Assembly: GCF_003597125.1 (NCBI RefSeq)
Contig: NZ_QYYA01000006.1
Span: 101,108 to 165,107 of the forward strand
DNA: 64,000 bases
DNA from: Alcanivorax profundi
GTDB lineage: Bacteria; Pseudomonadota; Gammaproteobacteria; Pseudomonadales; Alcanivoracaceae
Direction of reading: 5' to 3'
Shown here: piece by piece, positions 1 to 8,269 of the stretch
Numbering within the stretch: position 1 is the first letter of the stretch
Layout: each line of letters opens with the position of its first letter
The notes under the pieces: generated by a model
The model's database searches: none
Told to the model about the DNA's origin: nothing
What the model saw: the letters and a program-made list of their open reading frames with translations, nothing else
Position numbers and translations under genes: made by a program

Positions 1-768
1 CCCCCCCAGATTGAGGGTATGCGCTGACAGGATGGAAATCCCCAACCCGGCCATCACCGAGTGCCGGATGGCTTCATTGCTCTCTACGGTCATCTTCACA
101 TTCAATGAATACCCATGCTGAATCAGGTATTGCTCAATGGCGTGGCGAGTACCGGAGCCGGACTCGCGCATCAGAAAAGGGACCGAGGCGACATCCTGAA
201 AATGCAGGGACTCCGCCTGTGCTAACGGATGATTCTCAGCCGCAATAGCCACCAACGGATTATCCAGAAATGCAGCCGAATCCAGGGACAATCCCCCGGG
301 GACATGGCTGAACACATAAAAATCGTCCAGCCCCTCTTCCAGTCGATCAATAATCTGCCCTCGATTGCCCACGTGAAAAGAGACGTCGACACCGGGATAA
401 CGTTGACAAAAAGGGCCCAGTAGATGGGGGACAAAATATTTGGCTGTGGTAACCACTGACAACCGCAGCGTCCCCGCTTTAAGGCCACGCAGGTCCGCCA
501 AGGTCATATCCAGCAGCGCGAACTCCTCCATCACCCGCCTCGCGGAGGCCACAGCAGCCAGCCCGGCATCCGTAAAACGCAACTTGCGGCCGTGCTGCTC
601 ATACAAGGCAACCCCCATGGCATCGGCAAGCTTGTGCAGCTGGGCCGACACGGTCGGCTGGGTAAGATGCAAGGCAGACGCGGCGCCTGTCACGCTGCCC
701 GCCTCGTGAACCGCCAGCAGAATTTCCAACTGTCTCAGCGTTCCCACACGGGCATGAAGCCGGCTCAT
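1..768 (-). CDS. LysR-family transcriptional regulator (CbbR/CmpR-like), 3' end cut by window edge
   Basis: The frame reads leftwards from an ATG at 768 and runs off the window, giving about 256 residues of an expected 300. The N-terminus is a LysR winged helix-turn-helix (LRQLEILLAVHEAGSVTGAA then LTQPTVSAQLHKLA), followed by the start of a periplasmic-binding-protein-like effector domain. It is divergent from a bicarbonate-transporter operon, and the shared promoter holds LysR-type T-N11-A palindromes. By analogy with CbbR and CmpR it probably controls inorganic-carbon uptake; that role is inferred from position only. The C-terminal effector domain is incomplete here because the window ends. 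Confidence 0.9.
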   Translation of the reverse strand, partial: MSRLHARVGTLRQLEILLAVHEAGSVTGAASALHLTQPTVSAQLHKLADAMGVALYEQHGRKLRFTDAGLAAVASARRVMEEFALLDMTLADLRGLKAGTLRLSVVTTAKYFVPHLLGPFCQRYPGVDVSFHVGNRGQIIDRLEEGLDDFYVFSHVPGGLSLDSAAFLDNPLVAIAAENHPLAQAESLHFQDVASVPFLMRESGSGTRHAIEQYLIQHGYSLNVKMTVESNEAIRHSVMAGLGISILSAHTLNLGG

Positions 769-862
769 TCATAGATCCTTATCTATATAAAAGCTAGATA
801 GTATCTATTTTTATCTAACATTCAATCTATTGATAATGGCCCCGCTTACTATTGGAGGCCCC
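769..862. promoter_or_regulatory. Divergent LysR/sbtA promoter with LysR-type boxes
   Basis: This AT-rich 94-bp gap separates the divergent LysR gene and the transporter operon. It holds a perfect palindrome TAGATAGTATCTA (795-807) that fits T-N11-A, and a second inverted repeat ATAGAT-N4-ATCTAT (771-786). Further ATCTA half-sites follow at about 813 and 825. This is the usual layout of a LysR recognition plus activation site. The binding protein is inferred to be the adjacent regulator. Confidence 0.65.
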
Positions 863-1069
863 ATGTCACAGCTCACCCGCCAACGCCTTTTTATCAGCCT
901 GGTCGCCCTGCTCAACCTCTTCCTTGCCGCCGTACTGGTCCTCAATCACCATGACGGCTTACCGTTGGCCGTCATCGGGATCGTATTGCTGCCTCTCGCC
1001 TGGCTGACCGGTCGCCAACCCTCGGTGAGCGCTCTCCCCCTCACGGAGACTGACAACCATGCAGCTTGA
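863..1069 (+). CDS. Small two-helix membrane protein upstream of SbtA-like transporter
   Basis: A 68-residue protein. The start at 863 follows GGAGG at a normal distance; an earlier in-frame ATG at 836 lacks such a site. Two hydrophobic segments (about residues 9-26 and 32-48) suggest a small inner-membrane protein with a short polar tail. Its last codons overlap the start of the transporter gene by 11 bp, which points to translational coupling. I do not recognise a family. It could be an accessory or stabilising subunit of the transporter. Confidence 0.7.
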   Translation: MSQLTRQRLFISLVALLNLFLAAVLVLNHHDGLPLAVIGIVLLPLAWLTGRQPSVSALPLTETDNHAA

Positions 1070-2006
1070 TGCCGTAGTGCTGTTCTTCGTGGCAGGACTG
1101 ATCGCCGGAGTATTGAAAGTCAGGATCCCTTTCCCCACCAGCCTCTACCAAAGCCTCACGCTGTTCCTGCTGCTGGCCATTGGATTAAAAGGCGGTGCCG
1201 CTCTGGCTGAACACGCCGACGCACGAATCATCGTGCAATCCCTTCTGGTGATCAGTTTTGGGGCCGTCCTGCCGTTGCTGGCGTTCCCGCTGCTGCGACA
1301 CATTGGCGGGCTCGACCGGACCAACGCTGCGGCTATTGCAGCCCATTACGGCAGTGTCAGCGTCGCCACCTACGCCGTCGCCGTCGCCGTTCTCGATGCC
1401 AGCGGCGTCAGCTATGAAGCCTATTTCCCCTTGTTTGTAGTGCTACTGGAGATTCCCGCCATTATCGTCGGCCTGCTGCTGGCCAAAGGGCTGTCTGCAG
1501 GCATTGCCAACCGCGAGCTGGCACACGAGACACTGCTCAGCCCTGGCATTGTTGTAATGGTGGGAGGTCTGCTGATCGGCGCTTTTTCGGGGGACACACT
1601 CACGAAAGTGTCGCCGTTTTTCATGGAGTTGTTTCAGGGTGTGCTGGCCCTGTTCCTGCTGAAAATGGGACTGATCACGACCGAACAGCTTGGCGCGCTC
1701 AAACAGGACGGCCCTTTTCTGGCAGCCTTCGGGGTGTTTATGCCACTGCTGGCCGGCACCCTTGGCGGATTACTCGCACACGGACTGGGACTCTCCGTTG
1801 GGGGAATTACCCTGCTGGCCGTGCTGGGCGCCAGCGCATCTTACATTGCCGTCCCTGCAGCAATGCGCGTGGCCCTGCCGCAGGCCAATGCAACCCTCTC
1901 CATGGCAGCATCACTCGGCATCACTTTCCCGTTTAATGTTCTGGCCGGTATCCCTTTGTATTTATTGCTTGCACAGTGGCTGCAAGGAAGTGGAATCAGC
2001 GGGTGA
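1059..2006 (+). CDS. SbtA-like sodium-dependent bicarbonate transporter
   Basis: A 315-residue, strongly hydrophobic protein with about ten membrane segments, matching the SbtA/DUF897 family of sodium-dependent bicarbonate permeases in length and layout. Family-like stretches include the AAIAAHYGSVSVATYAVA segment (about residues 96-113) and the related second-half segment ending in AVPAAMRVALP. The family imports bicarbonate across the inner membrane. No PII-like SbtB gene lies beside it; the only partner is the small overlapping membrane protein upstream. Control by the divergent LysR regulator is likely. In a heterotroph it may feed anaplerotic or fatty-acid carboxylases rather than carbon fixation. 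Confidence 0.85.
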   Translation: MQLDAVVLFFVAGLIAGVLKVRIPFPTSLYQSLTLFLLLAIGLKGGAALAEHADARIIVQSLLVISFGAVLPLLAFPLLRHIGGLDRTNAAAIAAHYGSVSVATYAVAVAVLDASGVSYEAYFPLFVVLLEIPAIIVGLLLAKGLSAGIANRELAHETLLSPGIVVMVGGLLIGAFSGDTLTKVSPFFMELFQGVLALFLLKMGLITTEQLGALKQDGPFLAAFGVFMPLLAGTLGGLLAHGLGLSVGGITLLAVLGASASYIAVPAAMRVALPQANATLSMAASLGITFPFNVLAGIPLYLLLAQWLQGSGISG

Positions 2007-2118
2007 CCCACCCCATGGCAAGGCAAAATACCTGGCCGGAAATCACTGATGCAGGCAACAGAAACGGCGTCAGGGGCACCGTTGCAGCCATGCGGCCCTG
2101 TCAGAATGGGCTGAAACC

Positions 2119-2601
2119 CTATTTTGCCTGATCCTCGTCACGACTGCCGCCCTTGCTGCGCAGACGATCCACCTCAGCTGAGAACTCGGAAATATCCTGA
2201 AAGCTGCGGTAAACAGAGGCAAAACGGACATAGGCCACATCGTCCAGCTGTTGCAGCTCTTCCATCACGAATTCACCCAGCTCCCTGGCCGGCAGCTCCC
2301 GCTCGCCCGTGGCTCGCAGGCGGTGGCAGACCCGGCTGATCGCCGCTTCCAGATCTTCCATGCTCACCGGCCGCTTCTCCAGCGCCCGCAGCATCCCTGC
2401 GCGCAGCTTGGCCTCATCAAACGGCTGGCGAGTGCCGTCGGACTTCACCAACCGGGGCATCACCAACTCAGCGGTCTCGAACGTGGTAAAACGCTCATTA
2501 CAGCTCAAACACTCCCGCCGCCGACGCACCTGCCCACCATCGGCAACCAGACGGGAATCAATCACCTTGGTGTCCTGGGCTGAGCAGAATGGGCAATACA
2601 T
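2119..2601 (-). CDS. nrdR: Transcriptional repressor NrdR
   Basis: A 160-residue protein of normal NrdR length. It opens with a zinc ribbon ([15 protein letters not shown] at residues 3-17 and CLSCNERF at about 31-38), followed by an ATP-cone domain from about residue 49. NrdR represses ribonucleotide reductase genes by binding NrdR boxes when its ATP-cone holds adenine nucleotides. It lies downstream of glyA on the same strand, a conserved gammaproteobacterial linkage, but here a small extra gene and repeats separate the two. Its start at 2601 is only 10 bp from the heptad repeat array, which therefore lies in its leader. Confidence 0.97.
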   Translation of the reverse strand: MYCPFCSAQDTKVIDSRLVADGGQVRRRRECLSCNERFTTFETAELVMPRLVKSDGTRQPFDEAKLRAGMLRALEKRPVSMEDLEAAISRVCHRLRATGERELPARELGEFVMEELQQLDDVAYVRFASVYRSFQDISEFSAEVDRLRSKGGSRDEDQAK

Positions 2602-2610
2602 ACAAACCTC

Positions 2611-2644
2611 AGTGAATAGTTAACAGTGAACAGTTAATAGCGAA
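2611..2644 (+). repeat. Heptad repeat array (AGTKAAY units), forward orientation
   Basis: Five 7-bp units in tandem: AGTGAAT, AGTTAAC, AGTGAAC, AGTTAAT and a degenerate AGCGAAA. It faces an inverted copy at 3033-3070, so the two arrays bracket the four-helix-bundle gene. Related arrays occur at several other gene borders up to 20.1 kb. No function is known to me. Confidence 0.8.
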
Positions 2645-2651
2645 ACACCCA

Positions 2652-3008
2652 TTATCTTCGACTTTTTGTCGTTTTGATAATGGCTATCAGCAACCGCAAC
2701 AGCTCGCGACAATCTGCCTGCAAAGAATCACCTGCAAGCTCATTGAAGTAACCCGAGTCCGACAACAGATCAATCCAGTAATCCGTTTCGTTGGCCTCTT
2801 TCAAGGCAATGTGCATCTTATGAATAAAATCATCCCGGCTCTCGGCATACTCCGCCTCTCTCACCAGAGCGCCAATGGCCGTTCCGCTGCGCAGCAACTG
2901 CTTACTGAGCACATATTCCTTCTTTACCGTTTGCAGATACTGGAAACTTTTTACTACCCGCAACGCAAAAGCGCGGGATTTCTCCCGCGCCACAAACCGG
3001 TCCGTCAT
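2652..3008 (-). CDS. Four-helix-bundle protein (23S rRNA intervening-sequence protein family)
   Basis: A 118-residue, all-helical protein of the S23/IVP-like family, with the typical pattern: an aromatic-rich first helix, a segment around SKQLLRSGTAIGALVREAEYAES (about residues 36-58), then FIHKMHIALKEANETDYWIDLL. Members are small pentameric or oligomeric four-helix bundles, some encoded inside 23S rRNA intervening sequences and one branch (Avd) in diversity-generating retroelements. No reverse transcriptase or rRNA gene is present here, so the role is unknown. The gene splits the usual glyA-nrdR pair and is bracketed by inverted heptad repeats, which suggests it arrived as a small cassette. 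Confidence 0.85.
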   Translation of the reverse strand: MTDRFVAREKSRAFALRVVKSFQYLQTVKKEYVLSKQLLRSGTAIGALVREAEYAESRDDFIHKMHIALKEANETDYWIDLLSDSGYFNELAGDSLQADCRELLRLLIAIIKTTKSRR

Positions 3009-3032
3009 CCATGACCCCCGTTTTTTCTGCTT

Positions 3033-3070
3033 TTAGCTGTTAACTTTTCACTGTTAACTGTTCACTAATC
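3033..3070 (-). repeat. Heptad repeat array, reverse orientation, directly after glyA
   Basis: Read on the minus strand it gives AGTGAAC, AGTTAAC, AGTGAAA, AGTTAAC and then AGCTAA. It begins directly after the glyA stop codon. It is the facing partner of the array at 2611-2644. The terminal AGCTAA is shared with the array at 12432-12469. Confidence 0.8.
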
Positions 3071-4327
3071 TCAGCGCTCGTAAACCGGCAAACGCGCACA
3101 AATTTCCTTCACCTTACCCTTAACAGCGTCAATCACAGACTCATCGCCCATATTGTCGAGGATGTCGCAGATCCAGCCGGCCAGCTCTTTGGCGTCAGCT
3201 TCGTTGAAGCCGCGACGGGTGATGGACGGGGAGCCGATCCGCAGACCGGAGGTGACGAACGGGGAACGCGGGTCGTTGGGCACGGCGTTCTTGTTCACGG
3301 TGATGTTGGCACGACCCAGGGCCGCGTCGGCATCTTTACCGGTGATGTCCTGCTTGATCAGGCTGAGCAGGAACAGGTGGTTCTCGGTGCCGTTGGAGAC
3401 CACGTCAAAACCCCGCTCGATGAACACGCCGGCCATGGCCTGGGCGTTCTTGACGACCTGCTCCTGGTAGCCCTTGAAGTCAGACTGCATGGCTTCCTTG
3501 AAACAGATCGCCTTGGCGGCAATCACGTGCTCCAGCGGGCCACCCTGACCACCCGGGAAAACCGCAGAGTTGATCTTCTTCTGAATCTCTTCGTTGGCCT
3601 TGCCCATGATCAGGCCACCACGGGGACCGCCCAGGGTCTTGTGAGTGGTGGTGGTGGTGATATCGGCAATGCCCACCGGGCTCGGGTACACACCCGCAGC
3701 GACCAGACCGGCCACGTGGGCCATGTCCACCAGCAGGATCGCGCCCACTTCGTCGGCAATGTCACGGAAACGCTGCCAGTCCACCACTTGCGAGTAGGCA
3801 GAGAAACCGGCCACGATCATCTTCGGCTTGTGCTCACGAGCCAGGCTTTCTACCTGCGCGTAGTCGATCAGGCCGGTCTCGTTGTCCAGGCCATACTGGA
3901 TGGCGTTATAGGTCTTGCCGGAGAAGTTCGGCTTGGCACCGTGGGTCAGGTGACCACCCGCGTCCAGGCTCATGCCCAGCACGGTATCCCCCGCCTGCAG
4001 GACGGCCATGTAGACCGCGGCATTGGCCTGAGAACCGGAGTGCGGCTGCACGTTGGCCCAATCGGCCCCGAACAGTTCACAGGCACGGTCGATCGCCAGC
4101 TGCTCAACCACATCCACATTCTCGCAACCACCGTAGTAGCGCTTGCCCGGGTAGCCTTCGGCGTACTTGTTGGTCAGTACGGAGCCCTGGGCTTCCATGA
4201 CCCGCGGGGAGGCATAGTTTTCAGAGGCAATCAGCTCGATGTGCTCTTCCTGACGGACTTCCTCGGCCTTGATGGCGGCCTGGATTTCAGGATCAAACTC
4301 GGCGATGGACATGGATTTCGGGAACAT
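3071..4327 (-). CDS. glyA: Serine hydroxymethyltransferase
   Basis: A 418-residue protein, full length for bacterial GlyA. It interconverts serine and glycine with tetrahydrofolate, supplying one-carbon units in the cytoplasm. The pyridoxal-phosphate lysine lies in the [15 protein letters not shown] stretch (about residues 223-237), and the N-terminal [20 protein letters not shown] substrate region is intact. The ATG at 4327 is taken as start; MSIAEFD four codons later is an alternative, with no strong ribosome-binding site for either. Its stop codon abuts a heptad repeat array. Confidence 0.98.
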   Translation of the reverse strand: MFPKSMSIAEFDPEIQAAIKAEEVRQEEHIELIASENYASPRVMEAQGSVLTNKYAEGYPGKRYYGGCENVDVVEQLAIDRACELFGADWANVQPHSGSQANAAVYMAVLQAGDTVLGMSLDAGGHLTHGAKPNFSGKTYNAIQYGLDNETGLIDYAQVESLAREHKPKMIVAGFSAYSQVVDWQRFRDIADEVGAILLVDMAHVAGLVAAGVYPSPVGIADITTTTTHKTLGGPRGGLIMGKANEEIQKKINSAVFPGGQGGPLEHVIAAKAICFKEAMQSDFKGYQEQVVKNAQAMAGVFIERGFDVVSNGTENHLFLLSLIKQDITGKDADAALGRANITVNKNAVPNDPRSPFVTSGLRIGSPSITRRGFNEADAKELAGWICDILDNMGDESVIDAVKGKVKEICARLPVYER

Positions 4328-4579
4328 GGGCTACCCTACGCAGTCATTGGTGGATTCAGGGGCGCGTATTCTAACCAAAACCGGCCATAAAGACACATGA
4401 AGACGCCTCATGGGAACTGGCCGGTCGTCTCATGCTCAACGCGCGGCCAAAACCGCCGCGCAATGGACCCTGCGGCCTTTCACTTGAGGGCGCTTTCCGT
4501 TAGCTTAGGCGCCATTCCGCCGGGGTTCGCGGCTGCTGCGCCCATCCCCGCACACTTAACGACATTGCGGTCGGAGTTT

Positions 4580-6247
4580 ATGAGCCAGTACATCTTCACC
4601 ATGGACAAGGTGGGCAAGGTTGTCCCGCCGAAGAAGCACATCCTCAAAGACATTTCCCTGTCGTTCTTCCCCGGCGCCAAGATCGGCGTACTGGGCCTGA
4701 ACGGGTCGGGTAAATCCACCCTGCTCAAGATCATGGCCGGGGTGGACAAGGATTTCCTGGGTGAAGCACGGCCGCAGCCGGGCACCAACATCGGTTACCT
4801 GCCCCAGGAGCCGGAACTGGACCCGAACAAAAACGTCCGTGAAATCGTGGAAGAGGCCCTGTCCGAGATCCTGGAGGCACAGCAACGCCTGGAAGAGGTG
4901 TATGCCGCCTATGCCGAGGAAGACGCGGATTTTGACAAGCTGGCCGCCGAGCAGGCCCGGCTCGAAGCCATCATTGAAACCAGTGACGCCCATAACCTGG
5001 AGCGCAAACTGGAGATCGCCGCCGACGCCCTGCGTCTGCCGCCGTGGGACGCCAGCGTCAAGAACCTGTCCGGGGGGGAACGCCGCCGCGTGGCTCTGTG
5101 CCGCCTGATCATGAGCGCCCCGGACATGCTGCTGCTGGACGAACCGACCAACCATCTGGATGCCGAATCCGTAGCCTGGCTGGAGCGTTTCCTGCACGAA
5201 TTCCCCGGCACCGTGGTGGCAGTAACCCACGACCGTTACTTCCTCGATAACTCCTGTGAGTGGATTCTGGAACTGGACCGCGGCGAAGGGATTCCCTGGA
5301 AGGGGAACTATTCCTCCTGGCTGGAGCAGAAAGAACAGCGTCTGGAGCAGGAAGCCAAGTCTGAATCCGCCCACCGAAAGACCGTGGAAAAGGAACTGGA
5401 GTGGGTGCGCCAGAACCCGAAAGGCCGGCGCGCCAAGAACAAGGCCCGTGTGGCGGCGTTCGAGGAACTGGCCAGTCAGGAATTCCAGAAGCGCAACGAG
5501 ACCCAGGAACTGTATATCCCGCCCGGCGAGCGTCTCGGTGAGCAGGTCTTTGAGCTGAACGGGGTGGCCAAGGAATTCGACCACAAGCTGCTCTACGAAG
5601 ACCTGAGCTTCAAGGTGCCACGCGGCGCCATCGTCGGCATCATCGGCCCCAACGGGGCCGGTAAGACCACCCTGTTCCGCATGCTGGCGGGCCAGGAAAC
5701 CCCGGACAAGGGCGAAATCACCACCGGTGAAACTGTGCAGATGGCCTACGTGGATCAGAGCCGCGAAGACCTGGAAGGCAAGAAGACCGTGTGGGAAGAA
5801 GTGTCCGACGGCAACGATATCCTGCGCATCGGCAACTACGAAGTCCCCAGCCGTGCCTACCTGGGCCGCTTCAACTTCAAGGGCGGCGACCAGCAGAAGC
5901 GGGTCGGCGACCTGTCCGGTGGTGAGCGCAACCGTCTGCACCTGGCCAAACTGCTCAAGCAGGGCGCCAATGTGCTGCTCCTCGATGAGCCCACCAACGA
6001 TCTGGACGTGGAAACCCTGCGGGCTCTGGAAGAAGCCCTGCTGGCATTCCCCGGCTGTGCCATTGTCATTTCTCACGATCGCTGGTTCCTGGACCGTGTC
6101 GCCACCCACATCCTTTCCTTTGAAGGGGATGCTAAAGTGGAGTGGTTTGAAGGCTCCTACACCGAGTACGAAGAGTTCAAGCGCAAGCAGCTGGGCGATG
6201 AAGCCTTGCAGCCCAAGCGCATGAAGTACAAGCGAATTGATGTCTAG
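4580..6247 (+). CDS. ettA: Energy-dependent translational throttle protein EttA
   Basis: A 555-residue soluble ABC-F protein. Two nucleotide-binding domains carry Walker A motifs GLNGSGKST and [12 protein letters not shown] signatures LSGGERRRV and LSGGERNRL, and [11 protein letters not shown] / [11 protein letters not shown] Walker B segments. EttA binds the ribosomal E site and couples the first peptide bond to the energy state. The frame stays open upstream to 4397, but the ATG at 4580 has GGAG just before it and gives the exact usual length ([13 protein letters not shown]...), so the longer reading is rejected. Confidence 0.97.
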   Translation: MSQYIFTMDKVGKVVPPKKHILKDISLSFFPGAKIGVLGLNGSGKSTLLKIMAGVDKDFLGEARPQPGTNIGYLPQEPELDPNKNVREIVEEALSEILEAQQRLEEVYAAYAEEDADFDKLAAEQARLEAIIETSDAHNLERKLEIAADALRLPPWDASVKNLSGGERRRVALCRLIMSAPDMLLLDEPTNHLDAESVAWLERFLHEFPGTVVAVTHDRYFLDNSCEWILELDRGEGIPWKGNYSSWLEQKEQRLEQEAKSESAHRKTVEKELEWVRQNPKGRRAKNKARVAAFEELASQEFQKRNETQELYIPPGERLGEQVFELNGVAKEFDHKLLYEDLSFKVPRGAIVGIIGPNGAGKTTLFRMLAGQETPDKGEITTGETVQMAYVDQSREDLEGKKTVWEEVSDGNDILRIGNYEVPSRAYLGRFNFKGGDQQKRVGDLSGGERNRLHLAKLLKQGANVLLLDEPTNDLDVETLRALEEALLAFPGCAIVISHDRWFLDRVATHILSFEGDAKVEWFEGSYTEYEEFKRKQLGDEALQPKRMKYKRIDV

Positions 6248-6455
6248 CAAGCGGGTTCGCCCTTTCTATGGGGCAGCCGGGAAGCCCCCGGGGAGCCGGA
6301 GCGCAGCTGCTGCGCTCTGCCGCCAGGAAAGGGAACGACCATGTTCGTCGCAACAAAACACAATAGCTGCATCTTTCTGGCTGCGCTGAGCCTGCAAGTG
6401 GCTTTTCAGCGGCAGGCAAGAAGCCATTGCGGTGATCTGATCAGGACAGTCGCTC

Positions 6456-6812
6456 ATGAATGAAAGGCGCAGAGCCGGACGTGTCGATTTCGACGGAGAG
6501 GCGGAGCTGCTGTTTGAGCAGGACCGTCACGATGTTGAGCTCCAGGATATCTCCATTTCCGGGGCTCGAGTGATCTGCACCACCCCTCTCGCTCTCCCTG
6601 ACGACGCTTCGGTAACGCTGCAGATTGCCTTTGATGACAGCGACCTGACCCTCACTCTGCCTGGCAGGGTGATTCGCCAGGCAGCCATGGAGGTAGGTAT
6701 CCACTTCGAACGACCCGATGTGGATGTCATGCAGCACTTGCGTCGTCTGGTCGCCCTGCATCAGGGCGAAGACGGCGACGACGATCCGGCTTCGATACTG
6801 AGCGAGGACTAG
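6456..6812 (+). CDS. PilZ-domain protein
   Basis: A 118-residue, single-domain PilZ protein. It shows the RRAGR motif at residues 5-9 and DISISGA at about 32-38, the two halves of the cyclic-di-GMP binding signature (RxxxR and D/NxSxxG). The acidic C-terminal tail (GEDGDDD) is unusual. It ends 2 bp before the ECF sigma-factor gene, so the two are probably cotranscribed. That would link the sigma-factor unit to second-messenger level; the link is inferred from position only. Confidence 0.85.
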   Translation: MNERRRAGRVDFDGEAELLFEQDRHDVELQDISISGARVICTTPLALPDDASVTLQIAFDDSDLTLTLPGRVIRQAAMEVGIHFERPDVDVMQHLRRLVALHQGEDGDDDPASILSED

Positions 6813-6814
6813 CC

Positions 6815-7417
6815 TTGGATATTGACGCCCCGAAGTTCGTCGCCCGGCTGCAGCGAGGGGACAACACAGCCTTCGCTCAACTGGTACAACACCAGCATAA
6901 CTACCTGCTTGCCACAGCACGCAGCATGCTCTCCCATGCCGATGCCGAAGAGGCCGTGCAAGATGCCTGGATTGCCATTCATCGCGCAATTGGCAAATTC
7001 GAGGGACGCAGTCAATTAAGAACCTGGTTAACACGCATTGTCATCAATCAGGCTCGCATGATGCTCCGCAAGCAGGGTCGGGAGATTCAGTTCGACCCCA
7101 CCAGCGAAGAAGACCCTCTGGCGCACCGTTTCAGAGAAGGCGGACACTGGCAGGATGGCCCCAGACAATGGGATCTCGGCGGGCCGGACGCCCTGTTAAC
7201 CCGTGATGAACTTCGTCACTGCATGGCAAGATGTCTTGAGAGAATGCCGGAAAATCAGCGTCTGGTGCTGGAACTACGGGATCTGCAAGGCATGGATTTC
7301 GATGCCATCTGTAACATGCTGGATATCAGTGCATCCAATGTCCGTGTGCTGCTACACCGTGCCCGTGCCAGGCTGTTCGAGCTGGTGGACCATTTCCAGG
7401 AGACAGGCGAATGCTGA
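6815..7417 (+). CDS. ECF (extracytoplasmic function) RNA polymerase sigma factor
   Basis: A 200-residue sigma-70 family protein with only regions 2 and 4. Region 2 is around HADAEEAVQDAWIAIHRAIG (residues 46-65), and region 4 is the NQRLVLELRDLQGMDFDAIC helix-turn-helix near residues 145-185. A longer than usual linker lies between them. It starts at a TTG 2 bp after the PilZ stop, so coupled translation is likely. The next gene overlaps its stop codon by 4 bp and encodes a zinc-binding anti-sigma candidate, the standard ECF pairing. Likely targets are the downstream DoxX, ArsM and reductase genes. Confidence 0.92.
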   Translation: MDIDAPKFVARLQRGDNTAFAQLVQHQHNYLLATARSMLSHADAEEAVQDAWIAIHRAIGKFEGRSQLRTWLTRIVINQARMMLRKQGREIQFDPTSEEDPLAHRFREGGHWQDGPRQWDLGGPDALLTRDELRHCMARCLERMPENQRLVLELRDLQGMDFDAICNMLDISASNVRVLLHRARARLFELVDHFQETGEC

Positions 7418-7641
7418 AGTGCAAAGAGGTCGTTGAAAAAGCAGACGCCCTCGTGGATGGCATGCCATTAAGCTGGCGAGAGCGCCTTGCCATGCGTCTG
7501 CATTTGATTATGTGCCACCATTGCCGGCGCTACATCCGGCAGCTAAATGCTTTGGTGACCAGCCTGCCCCATGAGCCCCAGCCCCTGGACGATGAACAGA
7601 CGAAACGCATCCTGAAGAAGATCGATTCCCCAGGGAATTAG
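7411..7641 (+). CDS. Small zinc-finger anti-sigma factor (zf-HC2/ZAS type)
   Basis: A 76-residue soluble protein overlapping the sigma gene by 4 bp (ATGCTGA). It has His31-x3-Cys35-x2-Cys38, the HxxxCxxC core of zinc-binding anti-sigma domains, plus Cys4 near the N-terminus as a possible fourth ligand. There is no membrane segment, so it would be a cytoplasmic sensor, as in RsrA- or ChrR-like systems where oxidation or a metalloid releases the sigma factor. That sensing mode is inferred from the motif and from the arsenic/redox genes downstream. Confidence 0.8.
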   Translation: MLKCKEVVEKADALVDGMPLSWRERLAMRLHLIMCHHCRRYIRQLNALVTSLPHEPQPLDDEQTKRILKKIDSPGN

Positions 7642-7701
7642 CCGTTTCCAGACACGACCGAGCAGCAGCCGCATTCCCTTTGTTGACTGACAAGGAATTC
7701 A

Positions 7702-8103
7702 ATGGAACGCAAACTCGCTATCTCGTTGCTCTCACTCCGTATCGGGGTATTCGTGGTCATGTTCATGTGGACACTTGATAAATTCATCAACCCCGCCCAC
7801 ACCGGGAAAGTGTTCGCCAAGTTTTATGGCCTCGAGGGACTCGGAGGCGAGGCCCTTACAGTGCTGGCCTGCCTGCAACTTGTTATTGTTTTGGCATTTG
7901 CGGCGGGAGCGCTGCGCCGGTACAGCTACGGAGCCATACTGCTAATGCATGCGGGCTCCACCTTTTCCTCATGGCGCCAGTACCTTGATCCGTTCGACCA
8001 CCTGCTGTTCTTTGCCGCCTGGCCCATGCTGGCAGCGTGCCTGGCACTTTACCTGCTGCGTGAACATGACACCTTGCTGAGCCTTGATCAGCAGTTCCGC
8101 TAA
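7702..8103 (+). CDS. DoxX-family membrane protein
   Basis: A 133-residue protein with four predicted membrane helices (about residues 10-28, 48-70, 75-92, 97-116), the layout of DoxX/DoxD-like proteins. The start follows AAGGAATTCA at 7692-7701. DoxX-type proteins are often encoded near oxidoreductases in redox-stress gene sets, but their biochemical role is mostly unknown. It lies 60 bp after the anti-sigma gene on the same strand, so it is likely in the same unit. Confidence 0.7.
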   Translation: MERKLAISLLSLRIGVFVVMFMWTLDKFINPAHTGKVFAKFYGLEGLGGEALTVLACLQLVIVLAFAAGALRRYSYGAILLMHAGSTFSSWRQYLDPFDHLLFFAAWPMLAACLALYLLREHDTLLSLDQQFR

Positions 8104-8269
8104 TGCGCGACCAAGTCGCTCCGGCGGCATCACGTCCGCACCATGTTCACGCACCCTTTAGCTTGTCGCGGCCAGACTACTGAGTCATTCTGGAAGCTAT
8201 CGCTGTAACGTTCATGCATCAGCGGCATCCATTTTGAGAACCCACACACGCGACTCAGGAGCCCTCGCA

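Noticed and set aside
2611-2644. CRISPR array
   Set aside because: The repeat unit is 7 bp with no spacers; the period is strict and there are no cas genes in the window.
2652-3070. Diversity-generating retroelement (because Avd is also a four-helix bundle)
   Set aside because: No reverse transcriptase, template repeat or variable repeat was seen near the gene.
3377-4390. 337-codon plus-strand frame over glyA
   Set aside because: Antisense to glyA; composition typical of a shadow.
4397-4579. N-terminal extension of EttA
   Set aside because: The extra 61 residues have no family match, and GGAG precedes the internal ATG that gives the standard 555-residue protein.
4556-6250. 564-codon open frame on the minus strand
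   Set aside because: It lies exactly antisense to ettA in a GC-rich region, shows no family sequence, and is a mirror of strong codon bias.
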